Shown piece by piece: positions 18,869 through 28,648 of a stretch of DNA of 64,000 nucleotides. Location of the stretch: contig CAMYKW010000027.1 of assembly GCA_947259175.1 (NCBI GenBank), positions 1 to 64,000 of the forward strand. Reading direction: 5' to 3'. Position numbers and translations under genes: made by a program. The notes beneath the pieces were generated by a model, which saw only the letters and a list, made by a program, of their open reading frames with translations, made no database searches and was not told the DNA's origin. Position 1 is the first letter of the stretch, and every line of letters begins with the position of its first letter. The DNA comes from an uncultured Gammaproteobacteria bacterium. Its GTDB lineage: Bacteria > Pseudomonadota > Gammaproteobacteria > Arenicellales > JAANXG01.

Positions 18869-20236
18869 ATGCGTCGGGTAGCAATCACGGGTGCGGGATG
18901 CCTGAGCGCGCTTGGGGGTGACGCGGAGGAATTCTGGAGCAATTGCCTGCGCGGCAAATCTGTCGTTGCGGAAATTCCGGACGCCTGGAGTTATTATTCA
19001 AAGTTGAAGTCCCGCCTGTGGTCCCCGTTGCCGCCGATAGATTACAGCGCCCGCGGACTGTCCCGCGTCGAGCAACTGCAGCTCGATCCCGCCGCGCAGT
19101 TGACGATATGCGCCGCGCAAGAGGCCATTGAACGAGCCCGGTTAGTCACGGAGCTGAAAGACAAAAAGAGCAACCGATTTGCCATACGCGATATCGATCC
19201 GCTGCGCTTCGGCGTGTTCATGGGCACCGGCGTCGGCGGTTTGCACAGCCTGCTCGAGAACCATTGCCATCCGGTCGTGGCGCGACACAAGTCCGAACTG
19301 AAGGAATTGCTGGATGCCGGGGATATTCCCGCTCATGCGCGGACTGCGATTACGTCGGTGATCGATCATATGCCTCACCCGAAGCGCGTGAATCCATTTG
19401 TCGCCTCGATGTTCATGCCCAACGCATTTGCGGCGGCATTGGGACTCAAGTTTTCGCTCCGGGGCATCAATTCCACGTCTGCCGGCGCGTGCGCCGCGGG
19501 AACCATTGCCATCGGTAAGGCATTCAGGGCGATACGCAGCGGCAGGGTCAGCCTGGCGCTGGCGGGCGGCGCCGATTACCTGGCGGATAGCTACGGATAT
19601 ATCTTTCGCGGATTCGACGCCGCCGGTACCTTGGTCCGGGATTGTGAAGAACCCGAACGCGCGAACCGACCGTTCGATAACAAACGTTCGGGATTTCTTT
19701 GTAGCCAAGGCGGCGCCGCTGTCTTGGTATTGGAGGATCTGCAGCACGCCATGGAGCGGAGGGCGCCGATGGTGGCGGAAATCATTGGCTACGCGGAATC
19801 GTTCGACGCACACAGCATGATGAGCCTGGAGCCGGGCGGGAAGCAGATAGAGCGCATGATCAATGCGGCGCTGGATGACGCCGGAATCACCGCAACTGAT
19901 GTCGATTACGTCAACGCCCACGCGACCGGCACGCAGAACAACGACGCCATCGAAGCCAGGATGTTGCGCAGAGTGTTCGGCTCGTCGGTGCCGGTAAACG
20001 CCACTAAATCATTGACCGGCCACGTCGTCGGCGCGAGCGGGGCCCTGGAGGCGTTGGTTTGCGCGCTGAGCCTGAAACATCAAACGACCCACCGGTGCCT
20101 GAATCTGGATGATCCGGTTGAAGACCTGAATTTCGTTCAATCCGCGCAGCCCCAGAACCTGTCGGTGGCGATCTCGCAGTCGTTTGCGTTCGGCGGTCAT
20201 AATGCGGGCCTGATATTGCGGCGCGCCGAACAATAA
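18869..20236 (+). CDS. Beta-ketoacyl-ACP synthase (KAS II/FabF-type)
   Basis: Cys in STSAGACAAGTIAIG, His in VNAHATGTQNND, His in NATKSLTGHVVGASGALE: complete C-H-H triad. Confidence 0.92.
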   Translation: MRRVAITGAGCLSALGGDAEEFWSNCLRGKSVVAEIPDAWSYYSKLKSRLWSPLPPIDYSARGLSRVEQLQLDPAAQLTICAAQEAIERARLVTELKDKKSNRFAIRDIDPLRFGVFMGTGVGGLHSLLENHCHPVVARHKSELKELLDAGDIPAHARTAITSVIDHMPHPKRVNPFVASMFMPNAFAAALGLKFSLRGINSTSAGACAAGTIAIGKAFRAIRSGRVSLALAGGADYLADSYGYIFRGFDAAGTLVRDCEEPERANRPFDNKRSGFLCSQGGAAVLVLEDLQHAMERRAPMVAEIIGYAESFDAHSMMSLEPGGKQIERMINAALDDAGITATDVDYVNAHATGTQNNDAIEARMLRRVFGSSVPVNATKSLTGHVVGASGALEALVCALSLKHQTTHRCLNLDDPVEDLNFVQSAQPQNLSVAISQSFAFGGHNAGLILRRAEQ

Positions 20237-20391
20237 GCGTTGCGCCGCCGGGGGATATCGCCGATCGTGTGTCCGGTGGCGCGGCTGTCCCTGGAGTGAC
20301 ACCCAGGCCATCCCTGCTATACTGTGGAAAAGCTGTGGATACCCGCGGATCCGACGAAATAAATCTAAGGTATTTCAATTAGCTAGCAGGA

Positions 20392-22956
20392 ATGCCTCTC
20401 GCTTTTATTAAAAATCAGCTCAAGCGTTGCCCGCCAACCGATCTGGAGCAGAATTTCCTGCGCGCCGTTGCCGGCGGGCTGATTCTCCTGTATCTGTGGG
20501 GCGTGGGGGCGATCGGACCGGAATCCAACGCCGATTCACTGTTTCTTCCCCACACCATACCGGCGTACGCCTCGTTCGTGATCGGGATGCTGGCGTCGCT
20601 GGTGATATATCCCGCAGAGTCAAAGGCACGCCGCTTAGGCGGCATGTTTGTCGACCTGTCATTCATTTCCTATTTCCTCTACGGCGGCGGAGAGCTCGCC
20701 GCGCCGCTGTTCTTTGTCTACTACTGGGTGATCGTGGGCAACGGTTTTCGCTGGGGCATCCTGTACCTGTACTCCGCGATGGCCGTCAGCCTTGCGGGCT
20801 TCGGCGTCGTTTTCGTGACCAGCGAATTCTGGTTCAACCAGTCGCACGTCGCCATGGGCGTGATTCTCGGACTGATCGTAGTGCCGCTTTTCGTGTCCAG
20901 GCTGATCACGCGTTTGAACGATGCGCTGACCCACGCGAAGAGCGCCAATCTCGCCAAGACTTCTTTCCTTGCGAACATGAGCCATGAGATTCGCACCCCG
21001 CTCAACGGCGTGATCGGGATGTCGGATCTGCTGACAACCACGCGGCTGGACCGGGAACAACGCGACTTCGTGCAAACCATTCAGGCATCCGCCGGCACGC
21101 TGCTGTCCCTCGTTGAAGACATTCTGGATATCTCCAAGATCGAGGTCGGCAAGGTCGAGATAGAAAAGACGGAATGCTACATCTCGATGCTGGTTAACAA
21201 CATTGCGACGATGTTGCGTCCGCAGGCCGAGGGTAAGGGGCTGTATATCAGAGTGGATGTCACGCCGGATGTGCCCGCGTTGGTGGTGGGCGACCCGCAG
21301 CATCTTCGTCAGGTGTTGATCAACCTGATCGGCAACGCGATCAAGTTTACCGAGGAGGGCGGCATAGAGGTGCGGGTGACGCGGATGGCGGGTGACGTGG
21401 CGAATGCCCAAGTGCGTTTCGAGGTTATCGATACCGGCATCGGCATTCCCCACGACGTACAGGATAAGATCTTCGAGACCTTCGCCCAGGCCGACGAATC
21501 CACCACCCGAAAATACGGCGGCACCGGATTGGGCACCGCCATCAGCAAGCAGCTGATCGAGCTGATGGGAGGTGAGATCGGGTTGCAGAGTTCGCCGGGA
21601 CAGGGAAGCCGCTTCTGGTTCACATTGGATTTTGAGTTACCGTCTGCCGATCAGGTGTTGGCGAGGAGCGACGAAGTGGGTCTGGATGCGGCGCGGGTGC
21701 TGCTCATACAGTCCGACGTTCAGGATCGCCATAAAATCCGCCGCGCCATCTCGAGCTGGGTCGATGAGATCGACATCGCCAGAAACGAAGCCGATGCGTT
21801 GCGTAAATTCAGGGCATCCGCAGAGGATGGCGAACCGTTTCACATCGCCATCGTGGATCATCCGGTGAAAGGACTGGATCCGGCGGCCTTCAGCGACAAA
21901 GCAAGAGAGTGCGTCGGCACTTACCCGTTGTCGTTGATGGCCATTGCCACCCGGCTCAAGCAGGAAGAACACGACGTATTCAAACAAGCGGGTTATGAGA
22001 CCGTATTGTCGTCGCCCATCGACAAAACCTTGTTGTTCAACGCACTGCACGCGTGCCGTGCATCGGTGGTCGTGGAGCACGCGCAGGTTGCCCGGCTGAT
22101 CGACTATTATCCCAAGGCGGGCACCGCGGAACGGACGTTGGAAATCCTGGTGGCCGAGGATAATGAGGTCAATCAGAAGGTTATCACCAAAATACTGGAG
22201 CGGGCGGGACACCGGGTGTTCGTTGCCGGCCACGGCGAAGACGCGCTGATCCGTCTGGACCAGCGCGAATTCGATATCGCTATCGTCGACATGCATATGC
22301 CGGAGATCGATGGATTGAACGCGGTCAAAATCTTTCGTTTCACCCACACCAACCGGGCCTACATGCCGTTTATCGTGCTTACCGCCGACGCCACCGTCGA
22401 GGCGCGGCGGCGATGCGAGGAAGCCGGGGTGGACGCCTTTTTGACCAAACCGGTGAAGGCGACGCAGTTGCTGGACACCATCAACCGCGTTGCGGAAAAA
22501 TCCGAGCCCTCGCCTCCGATCACCCTGCCGACGTTGCTGGCGACACAGCATGCGGCGGAAGCCGGTATCTCAGAAGAGACCTTTGATCCGCGCATGCTTC
22601 GCGAGCTGGAGGAGTTGAGCGGTGACATCCGTTTTGTCGATGAAATCGTACAGGTATTCGGACAGGACGGCGCGCGTCTGCTGGATTCCATGGATCGAGC
22701 ATTCCAGGATGATCAATTTCAAAAACTGCGCGAATCGGCGCATGCGCTCAAAGGCAGTGCCGCGAACCTCGGCGCGACGCGATTGTTCGACTTATCGACG
22801 CGCATCAACGAATTGAAGATGTCAGAGTATGCTGAGCTGAGCGAATCATTGTTATCCCGGGCCAGAGAGGAATTCGACAGGGTCAAGGTCGAGCTGGACT
22901 ACCATGTACGGCAGCGGAGCACGGGCGCAGTCCCCCGGAACGAATCTGTGGATTAA
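20392..22956 (+). CDS. rpfC: RpfC-like hybrid sensor histidine kinase (multi-TM N-terminus, HisKA, HATPase, REC, Hpt)
   Basis: Short N-terminal TM bundle, [21 protein letters not shown]-box, [12 protein letters not shown]...[27 protein letters not shown] Hpt; divergent neighbour of the rpfF-like gene. Confidence 0.87.
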   Translation: MPLAFIKNQLKRCPPTDLEQNFLRAVAGGLILLYLWGVGAIGPESNADSLFLPHTIPAYASFVIGMLASLVIYPAESKARRLGGMFVDLSFISYFLYGGGELAAPLFFVYYWVIVGNGFRWGILYLYSAMAVSLAGFGVVFVTSEFWFNQSHVAMGVILGLIVVPLFVSRLITRLNDALTHAKSANLAKTSFLANMSHEIRTPLNGVIGMSDLLTTTRLDREQRDFVQTIQASAGTLLSLVEDILDISKIEVGKVEIEKTECYISMLVNNIATMLRPQAEGKGLYIRVDVTPDVPALVVGDPQHLRQVLINLIGNAIKFTEEGGIEVRVTRMAGDVANAQVRFEVIDTGIGIPHDVQDKIFETFAQADESTTRKYGGTGLGTAISKQLIELMGGEIGLQSSPGQGSRFWFTLDFELPSADQVLARSDEVGLDAARVLLIQSDVQDRHKIRRAISSWVDEIDIARNEADALRKFRASAEDGEPFHIAIVDHPVKGLDPAAFSDKARECVGTYPLSLMAIATRLKQEEHDVFKQAGYETVLSSPIDKTLLFNALHACRASVVVEHAQVARLIDYYPKAGTAERTLEILVAEDNEVNQKVITKILERAGHRVFVAGHGEDALIRLDQREFDIAIVDMHMPEIDGLNAVKIFRFTHTNRAYMPFIVLTADATVEARRRCEEAGVDAFLTKPVKATQLLDTINRVAEKSEPSPPITLPTLLATQHAAEAGISEETFDPRMLRELEELSGDIRFVDEIVQVFGQDGARLLDSMDRAFQDDQFQKLRESAHALKGSAANLGATRLFDLSTRINELKMSEYAELSESLLSRAREEFDRVKVELDYHVRQRSTGAVPRNESVD

Positions 22957-23064
22957 CCCAGCGACTATTCCTGTTAGGCGCTGGAGGGACTCCAACTTCA
23001 CTTCTGTGAAGTGAAGACGTAGGGGAGCCGGTATATCGCACTAAGAATAGTCGCTGGATTAACC
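22950..23064. repeat. ~115-bp element with 20-bp terminal inverted repeats (18/20 identical) and an internal perfect 9-bp hairpin
   Basis: GATTAACCCAGCGACTATTC ... GAATAGTCGCTGGATTAACC; internal CTTCACTTC-TGT-GAAGTGAAG. Confidence 0.75.
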
Positions 23065-23841
23065 AATTATCGGAACACACAGTGTGGCGGCATGGCCGGT
23101 CACGGCGCCGAAATCCACAACGTCCACCTCCACGCCATAAAGTTCGTGTAGCGATTCCGGGTTGATGACGTGTTTTGGTTCGCCGAGCGCGGTGAGTCTT
23201 CCATTTTTGATCATTGCCACCCGGGACGCTACATGAAAAGCGTGGTCGGGATCGTGACTCGACATGATGATGGTGATTCCAGAACGCGCCAGGCGCTGGA
23301 TCGCGTTCAGTACCAGCACCTGATTACCGAAATCGAGATTCGCAGTGGGTTCGTCCATGATCACCAGTTGGGTTTGCTGCGCCAGTGCGCGCGCGATCAG
23401 CGTCAACTGGCGTTCCCCGCCGCTGATGTGGGTATACACCGCATGCGCGAGGTGATCGATCTTCAAGCTTTGTAACGCCTCGTGGGCGATCTCGTGGTCG
23501 CGCTGCGACGGTGAAGCGAACACACCGATGTGGGCGCTGCGTCCCATCAGCACCACCTCCATGACCGTGAACGGAAGATAGGCGTCGTGTTGTTGCGGCA
23601 CATAACTCAGCGTGCGCGCAATGCGTGGTTGCGTCCAGCGGCCGATGTCTTCGCCGTCTATGGTAATGCCGCCACCCCGGACCGCAAGCAGCCCCAGCAA
23701 GGTCTTGAATAGCGTGGTCTTGCCGCTGCCGTTGGGACCCAGGAAGCACAACACCTCGCCGGGATTGACCGTGAGGCTGAGTTGGTCGCCCACCGGGTGA
23801 TCCGGATATCCGAAGGCCAGTTGATGAACAGCCAGAGTCAT
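23059..23841 (-). CDS. FecE/BtuD-type ABC transporter ATP-binding protein
   Basis: FLGPNGSGKTTLFKTLLGLL, HISGGERQLTLIARALAQQTQLVIMDEPTANLDFGNQ; ATGA overlap with permease (ORF extends to 23874). Confidence 0.9.
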   Translation of the reverse strand: MTLAVHQLAFGYPDHPVGDQLSLTVNPGEVLCFLGPNGSGKTTLFKTLLGLLAVRGGGITIDGEDIGRWTQPRIARTLSYVPQQHDAYLPFTVMEVVLMGRSAHIGVFASPSQRDHEIAHEALQSLKIDHLAHAVYTHISGGERQLTLIARALAQQTQLVIMDEPTANLDFGNQVLVLNAIQRLARSGITIIMSSHDPDHAFHVASRVAMIKNGRLTALGEPKHVINPESLHELYGVEVDVVDFGAVTGHAATLCVPIIG

Positions 23842-24872
23842 TGCCAACCCCGCGTCGACCGTGCCAATAGCCACAGGAAAAACGGCGCGCCCAGCAGGGC
23901 GGTGAGAATTCCCAGCGGGATCTCCACCTCGGCGAAAGCCCGCGCCAGGTCATCGATAAGCAGCAGATAAGCGGCACCGATCAACATGGACATCGGCAGC
24001 AGCCGCCGGAAATCCGGTCCCACCAGCAGGCGGGTGATGTGGGGAATCATCAATCCGACCCAACCAATCACGCCGCTGATGGAAACCGCAGCGGCGGTAA
24101 TCAAGGTGGCGGCGCCGATAAACAGCAGCCGCATGCGGCCGGTGTGGATACCCAGCGCGCGCGCCTCCTCGTCACCCAGGGACATGATGTTCATTCGCCA
24201 GCGCAACAAAACCAGAGGAATCAGGCCCAGGAATACAATGATCAAGGTCACCCACATCTCGTCACCGGTGACCGCATTCAGGCTTCCCAGCAACCAGAAG
24301 GTGATCGCAGGCAGCTCATCATAGGGGTCCGCGAGATATTTGAGCAGCGACACGCCGGCGCCGGCCAGGGCGCCCATGACCACTCCGGCCAACACCAGCA
24401 CCAGCATCGGGTCGTGGCCACGCACCGCCTGGCTGATAAAGTACACCGTGAATACCGTCGCCATGCCAAACACAAAAGCCATCATCTGAATCGCGAACGT
24501 CGGTAGCGCCAGGGCGATGCCCAGAACCGCCCCGAGACCGGCACCGGCGGAGACCCCGAGAATGTCGGGAGAAGCCAGGGGGTTGCGAAACAAAGACTGG
24601 TAGGTGGCGCCCGCCGCCGACAACGCGGCTCCGACCACCAGCGCCGCCGCTACCCGGGGGATGCGGATTTGAAAAATGACGGTGTCGATCACCGGCGGCA
24701 GCGAATGCGAAGCGCCGCTCAGCCGCGCCCACAAAACGGTGATCAGATCGCGAAGCGTGACATCGAATTTGCCCACCATGATCGACACCACCACGAGACA
24801 CAGCAGCAGCGCCAGCGACGCGCCGATATGGCTGTGCGTCGAATCCTGTTTGGCGTGTGTGTGATTGGCCAA
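23838..24872 (-). CDS. FecCD/BtuC-type ABC transporter permease (start uncertain; ORF open to 25016)
   Basis: RIPRVAAALVVGAALSAAGATYQSLFRNPLASPDILGVSAGAGLGA; ISGVIGWVGLMIPHITRLLVGPDFRRLLP. Confidence 0.88.
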   Translation of the reverse strand: MANHTHAKQDSTHSHIGASLALLLCLVVVSIMVGKFDVTLRDLITVLWARLSGASHSLPPVIDTVIFQIRIPRVAAALVVGAALSAAGATYQSLFRNPLASPDILGVSAGAGLGAVLGIALALPTFAIQMMAFVFGMATVFTVYFISQAVRGHDPMLVLVLAGVVMGALAGAGVSLLKYLADPYDELPAITFWLLGSLNAVTGDEMWVTLIIVFLGLIPLVLLRWRMNIMSLGDEEARALGIHTGRMRLLFIGAATLITAAAVSISGVIGWVGLMIPHITRLLVGPDFRRLLPMSMLIGAAYLLLIDDLARAFAEVEIPLGILTALLGAPFFLWLLARSTRGWQ

Positions 24873-24946
24873 TTTCTTCCGCCGTTGGAGTGTGGTGCCG
24901 AGTATTACCAGGGGGCCGGGATAAAACAAGCGAAAAAGCGGTGCGT

Positions 24947-26803
24947 CTATTTTCGCGTGTGTGCGGTCGAACTCAGCAATCCATGGCGCAGTCCCGTCTC
25001 CCGCGCGCGCCGGCATTGGCTCTCGCTGAGCGCGGTGTGCGCAGCGTGCGTCGATTCGCGCATTAGGTTCCCTTCATCGGCGCTGTGTTCGCCGCTATCC
25101 GTCAACACGTGAAACAGCTCGTGGGCGAGCGCAATGCCGGTGTCGCTGGTGTCCGCGGCCAACCACACCGTATCGCGCAACCAGGGACGCGTGGCGGTAT
25201 TGGCGCGGCCAAACGCCTCGCCGTCGAATCCAATCTCCATCGCGGTCCCGCGCACCAGGAATACGGCCGGGTTCGCCAATTTTGCCGCTTTGATCAGGGT
25301 GTCGGCGGTGCCGGCGTGGAAATCCATGAGATACGGTGGGGTGTGCAGTGGATGCAGCGTTGCGCGTACGAGGCTGATGCCACACTGCACCAGGATATCC
25401 GCTGTGGATCGCACCATCGACTGAACTTCGTCTCGCACCCACCCCGAGCCTTCCAGGACGGCGAGATCAAGTTTCAGATTCACGTCCCCGGCGGCCGGTC
25501 CCCGGTCACTCAGTGTCACTGCGGATCCGCGAATGATGCGAGCGGTATCGGCGAGCGGATCGGGAAGATATCCCACACGCACATAGTCGCGTAAACCGGC
25601 ATCCCGGGCGCGTCGAAATATCGCCGTCTTTAGTGCTGCGGTGCTTAGGGCGGGATTTTCGGCGAGCAGCCGCGCGGCCAGGGCCGCGATTCGCGACACC
25701 GCATAGCTGGATCCCGAAACCTGACGGTTGCTGCCGTCGAAGTCCAGCGTGATCCGACGCTCCGCGGGCACCAGCAGATCCACCGCGACCGGTCCCCAGT
25801 TGACGCGATCGGCGGGGCGCGCGTAATCGTCCGCCGAGGTCACGGTAATCAGGTTGTCCAAGTCGAGCGCTGCGGGGTATACCGGATATCGATCGATGTT
25901 GCGCCCATTGTTGCCCGCCGAGGCAATGAACAAGATTCCCGGATGCGCCGCCGCGGCTTCGGCGAATGCCCGCCACTCGGCAGCGCGGTTACTCCCCATG
26001 GGAATCGCCGCGATGCGTATCTCGTGCCTGGCGGCGTGCAGGACTAAATCGCGCATGCGCTCCATGGCCGGCCGCGGATATCGGTACGGCACGATGCGTG
26101 CAAGCGGCGCTTCCTTGACGACTAACGCGGCGGTGCGGGTACCGTGTCGTTGAATGACAAACGCCGAGCGCGGGTTGTGGGCGTCGAACGGCCGGTCATC
26201 CAGGTCCCAAAAATCGTATCCGATCAGACGCCCATCCGCGCCGCGCGCGAGGGCCGATAATATGTCCGGCAACAGGTAGTTGACGCCCGAGTCAACCAAT
26301 GCCACCCGCACGCCGTCCTGATGCACCCCGGGCGGTACCGGGGGGTTGACCGGTTCGCGGGCTCCGTTGCTCCGCAACGAAGCGTCGAGATGGACCAGTT
26401 CCAGCGCGTAACCGCCCTGGCCGTAGCGCAATGCGCGGGCGAGACGCAGCGCGCAGCCATGGTCAAAGGCGAAAAAAAACTCCGGGCGCCCTTGGGTGTC
26501 GGTCAGTTCCGCCCGCACGCCACGCAATTTTTCTCGCGGCGCAATGCGCTGCAATGTCATGCGCCGCCCTCCCGACAGGATGAACTGCCAGGTTTGACCG
26601 ATAACGCGATCTCCGGCCTGTAAGGGCCCGCGCTCGACCGTAACGACTGCGGGCATTTGCCCGAGATCGTCGGCCACGTTGTCTACTGGCGTGCGGCACA
26701 TGGTGGCGGCGATATCCCGCCCGAGGTGTTCCGGTCCGGATGCGGCGGTGGCCGCATGGAATCCCACGTACAGTGCGGAGAACATGATTAACCGTCGGAT
26801 CAT
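24947..26803 (-). CDS. S8 subtilisin-family serine peptidase fused to a C-terminal HExxH putative metallopeptidase domain
   Basis: Asp in VRVALVDSGVN, His in QRHGTRTAALV, Ser in VSGSSYAVSRIAALAARLL; C-terminal ALAHELFHVLTDSGEHSADEGNLM. Confidence 0.8.
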   Translation of the reverse strand: MIRRLIMFSALYVGFHAATAASGPEHLGRDIAATMCRTPVDNVADDLGQMPAVVTVERGPLQAGDRVIGQTWQFILSGGRRMTLQRIAPREKLRGVRAELTDTQGRPEFFFAFDHGCALRLARALRYGQGGYALELVHLDASLRSNGAREPVNPPVPPGVHQDGVRVALVDSGVNYLLPDILSALARGADGRLIGYDFWDLDDRPFDAHNPRSAFVIQRHGTRTAALVVKEAPLARIVPYRYPRPAMERMRDLVLHAARHEIRIAAIPMGSNRAAEWRAFAEAAAAHPGILFIASAGNNGRNIDRYPVYPAALDLDNLITVTSADDYARPADRVNWGPVAVDLLVPAERRITLDFDGSNRQVSGSSYAVSRIAALAARLLAENPALSTAALKTAIFRRARDAGLRDYVRVGYLPDPLADTARIIRGSAVTLSDRGPAAGDVNLKLDLAVLEGSGWVRDEVQSMVRSTADILVQCGISLVRATLHPLHTPPYLMDFHAGTADTLIKAAKLANPAVFLVRGTAMEIGFDGEAFGRANTATRPWLRDTVWLAADTSDTGIALAHELFHVLTDSGEHSADEGNLMRESTHAAHTALSESQCRRARETGLRHGLLSSTAHTRK

Positions 26804-26865
26804 GTGTGGTTAACGCTATAATCAATCATCAGATGACACGCGGCGCAGAATACCAGCAATAATGC

Positions 26866-27669
26866 ATGCTCGCCGCCAGAATAACCCCGATGGCATCAGA
26901 TTTACTGGATTTGTTTCGCGCCCGCAGCGGTGTCGTGTGTATTGTCGGCGCGGGCGGCAAGAAGACCACGCTGTACCGTCTGGCCACCGCGCACAGCGGG
27001 CGGGTCGGGATCACCTCCACGGTACTCACGCCGCCGTTTCGCAACCGGCTGGACGCGCATGTCGTAGTCGCGGACCCGGCCGGGCTGTCCGCGGCGGTTG
27101 CCGGCGCGGCGCAAAAACACGCGCGCGTCGCATTCGCGACCCCGTGTGAAAAACCGGCGCGCTTGGGCGGGGTGGCGCCCGCACAAGTCAGCGAGATCCA
27201 CGTGCGGGCGGGATTTGACCTCAGTCTGGTTAAGGCCGACGGCGCACGCTTGAAATGGATTAAGGCGCCGGGTGCGGACGAACCGGTGATGCCGCCGGCG
27301 ACGACTGTCATCGCGGTGGTATCGGCACGCGCCATGGGCGTGCCGCTGTCGGAAAAAACCACCCACCGGCTGCAGGAGTTCGTCCAAGTTACCGGGGCGC
27401 GTTACGGCGAGCCGATTAGCCCGCAACAGGTGGCGCGATTGTTGACCAGTGAGCAGGGATCATTGAAAGGCGTGGGCGATGCGCGGGTGATCGCGCTGAT
27501 TAACATGGTGGAGACCCCCGCGCAGCACGCCATGGCGCGTGAGGCGGCACAACAAGCCCTGGATCTCAGCGGGCGCATTGAGCGCGTGGTTCTGGCGCGC
27601 ATGATTGATGGAGGGACGCATACCGGAATAAATTCAAAGCTCCGGGGACATGACATCCGATCCGGTTGA
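26866..27669 (+). CDS. yqeC: YqeC-like selenium-dependent/molybdo-enzyme accessory protein
   Basis: CIVGAGGKKTTLYRLA; GITSTVLTPP; LVKADGARLKWIKAPGADEPVMP; typical YqeC layout. Confidence 0.82.
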   Translation: MLAARITPMASDLLDLFRARSGVVCIVGAGGKKTTLYRLATAHSGRVGITSTVLTPPFRNRLDAHVVVADPAGLSAAVAGAAQKHARVAFATPCEKPARLGGVAPAQVSEIHVRAGFDLSLVKADGARLKWIKAPGADEPVMPPATTVIAVVSARAMGVPLSEKTTHRLQEFVQVTGARYGEPISPQQVARLLTSEQGSLKGVGDARVIALINMVETPAQHAMAREAAQQALDLSGRIERVVLARMIDGGTHTGINSKLRGHDIRSG

Positions 27670-27761
27670 GATGGCGCCGATCGCGGTTACGGCTTTCAGG
27701 GCTCAAAGTGGCCGCGTCGTGGGACTATTAGGTTCGATGGAGAAAGCACTGCGGCTGCTTG

Positions 27762-27987
27762 TGCCGTGCTCTGTTTACGGAAAATCCCGCTTCCATAAAT
27801 CGCTGCTACGGAAGGCAACAAGCCGAATCGGGGAGAAATACCCGGGACCGTCGCCCGCAGGGATGCGGGCGTCGAGCCTACAAGGATGTATTCACGGCGG
27901 GTCCCGGGAATTTTTCTTCGATGCGGCTCCCCACGGGACGTTACGCTTCTGATGCCGTGTTCCGTTTACGGGATAATCCGCTCCCAC
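27762..27987. repeat. Intergenic repeat patch: two imperfect direct repeats plus GCCCGCAGGGATGCGGGC hairpin
   Basis: TGCCGTGCTCTGTTTACGGAAAATCCCGCTTCCAT (27762) vs TGCCGTGTTCCGTTTACGGGATAATCCGCTCCCAC (27953); perfect 7-bp stem at 27853-27870. Confidence 0.65.
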
Positions 27988-28030
27988 AGACGCAGGACGG
28001 TCCACGTGCGGCAAGGACACTGATCTCCTG

Positions 28031-28494
28031 CTATTCCTCGACGATAACTACGGGCTTCGCTGTTTCCCAATCGGCTCCCGCGGGGATGAATTTCTTGAAG
28101 CGCTCGGATATTCCCTCGTCGGTAAAATCGCGTTCCACCGCCAACAGCGTATTCTCCCTTCTTCTTCGGCAGCCTGCATGGCGGCGGCGAGATCCGGCGC
28201 GCCGTAGCGGTCGACGAGGTGCGCCGCGAGGTGCTCGACTACAGACCGGAAATCCGCGTCGCTGGCGGCGGTGATCGCCACCAAGGTGCTGCGTCCGAAG
28301 CTCCCGACCCCGAGAAAACCGCAGTTGAACGCCTGCAATTGTTTTCCGGACAGCGTTGCCGGATTGTGGTCGAGAAACTCGAATCCGCCGGACACCGCCC
28401 ATTCCCCGGGACGCGCGGGGTCGGGGAACACCTCGACGTCGGAGTCGTCCAGTCTCACCACCCGGGGGAGTTTTCGCGGCTTCATTGAAGGCAT
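28031..28494 (-). pseudogene. DUF6505-like protein gene interrupted by a single -1 frameshift
   Basis: Upstream frame encodes RKLPRVVRLDDSDVEVFPDPARPGEWAVSGGFEF...AAMQAAEEEG; the overlapping frame continues ENTLLAVERDFTDEGISERFKKFIPAGADWETAKPVVIVEE; adding one G in the GGG run near 28158 joins them. Confidence 0.7.
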
Positions 28495-28648
28495 AGCATG
28501 TCTCGTAAGCTACGCTGGATGCTGGCATAGTGCCGCGAGCGAGGCAACCGACGGCCCGATCTGATGTCAAAATCCTCTTAACACCGCAGTTTTTTCCTGA
28601 CGGGGGCCGGTTTTTGAATTAGAATCGTTCCACCCAGAGGAGCGCACG

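Noticed and set aside
27650-28274. Overlapping small ORFs after yqeC
   Set aside because: Fall in repeat-rich intergenic sequence and run antisense into the DUF6505-like gene; no plausible protein features
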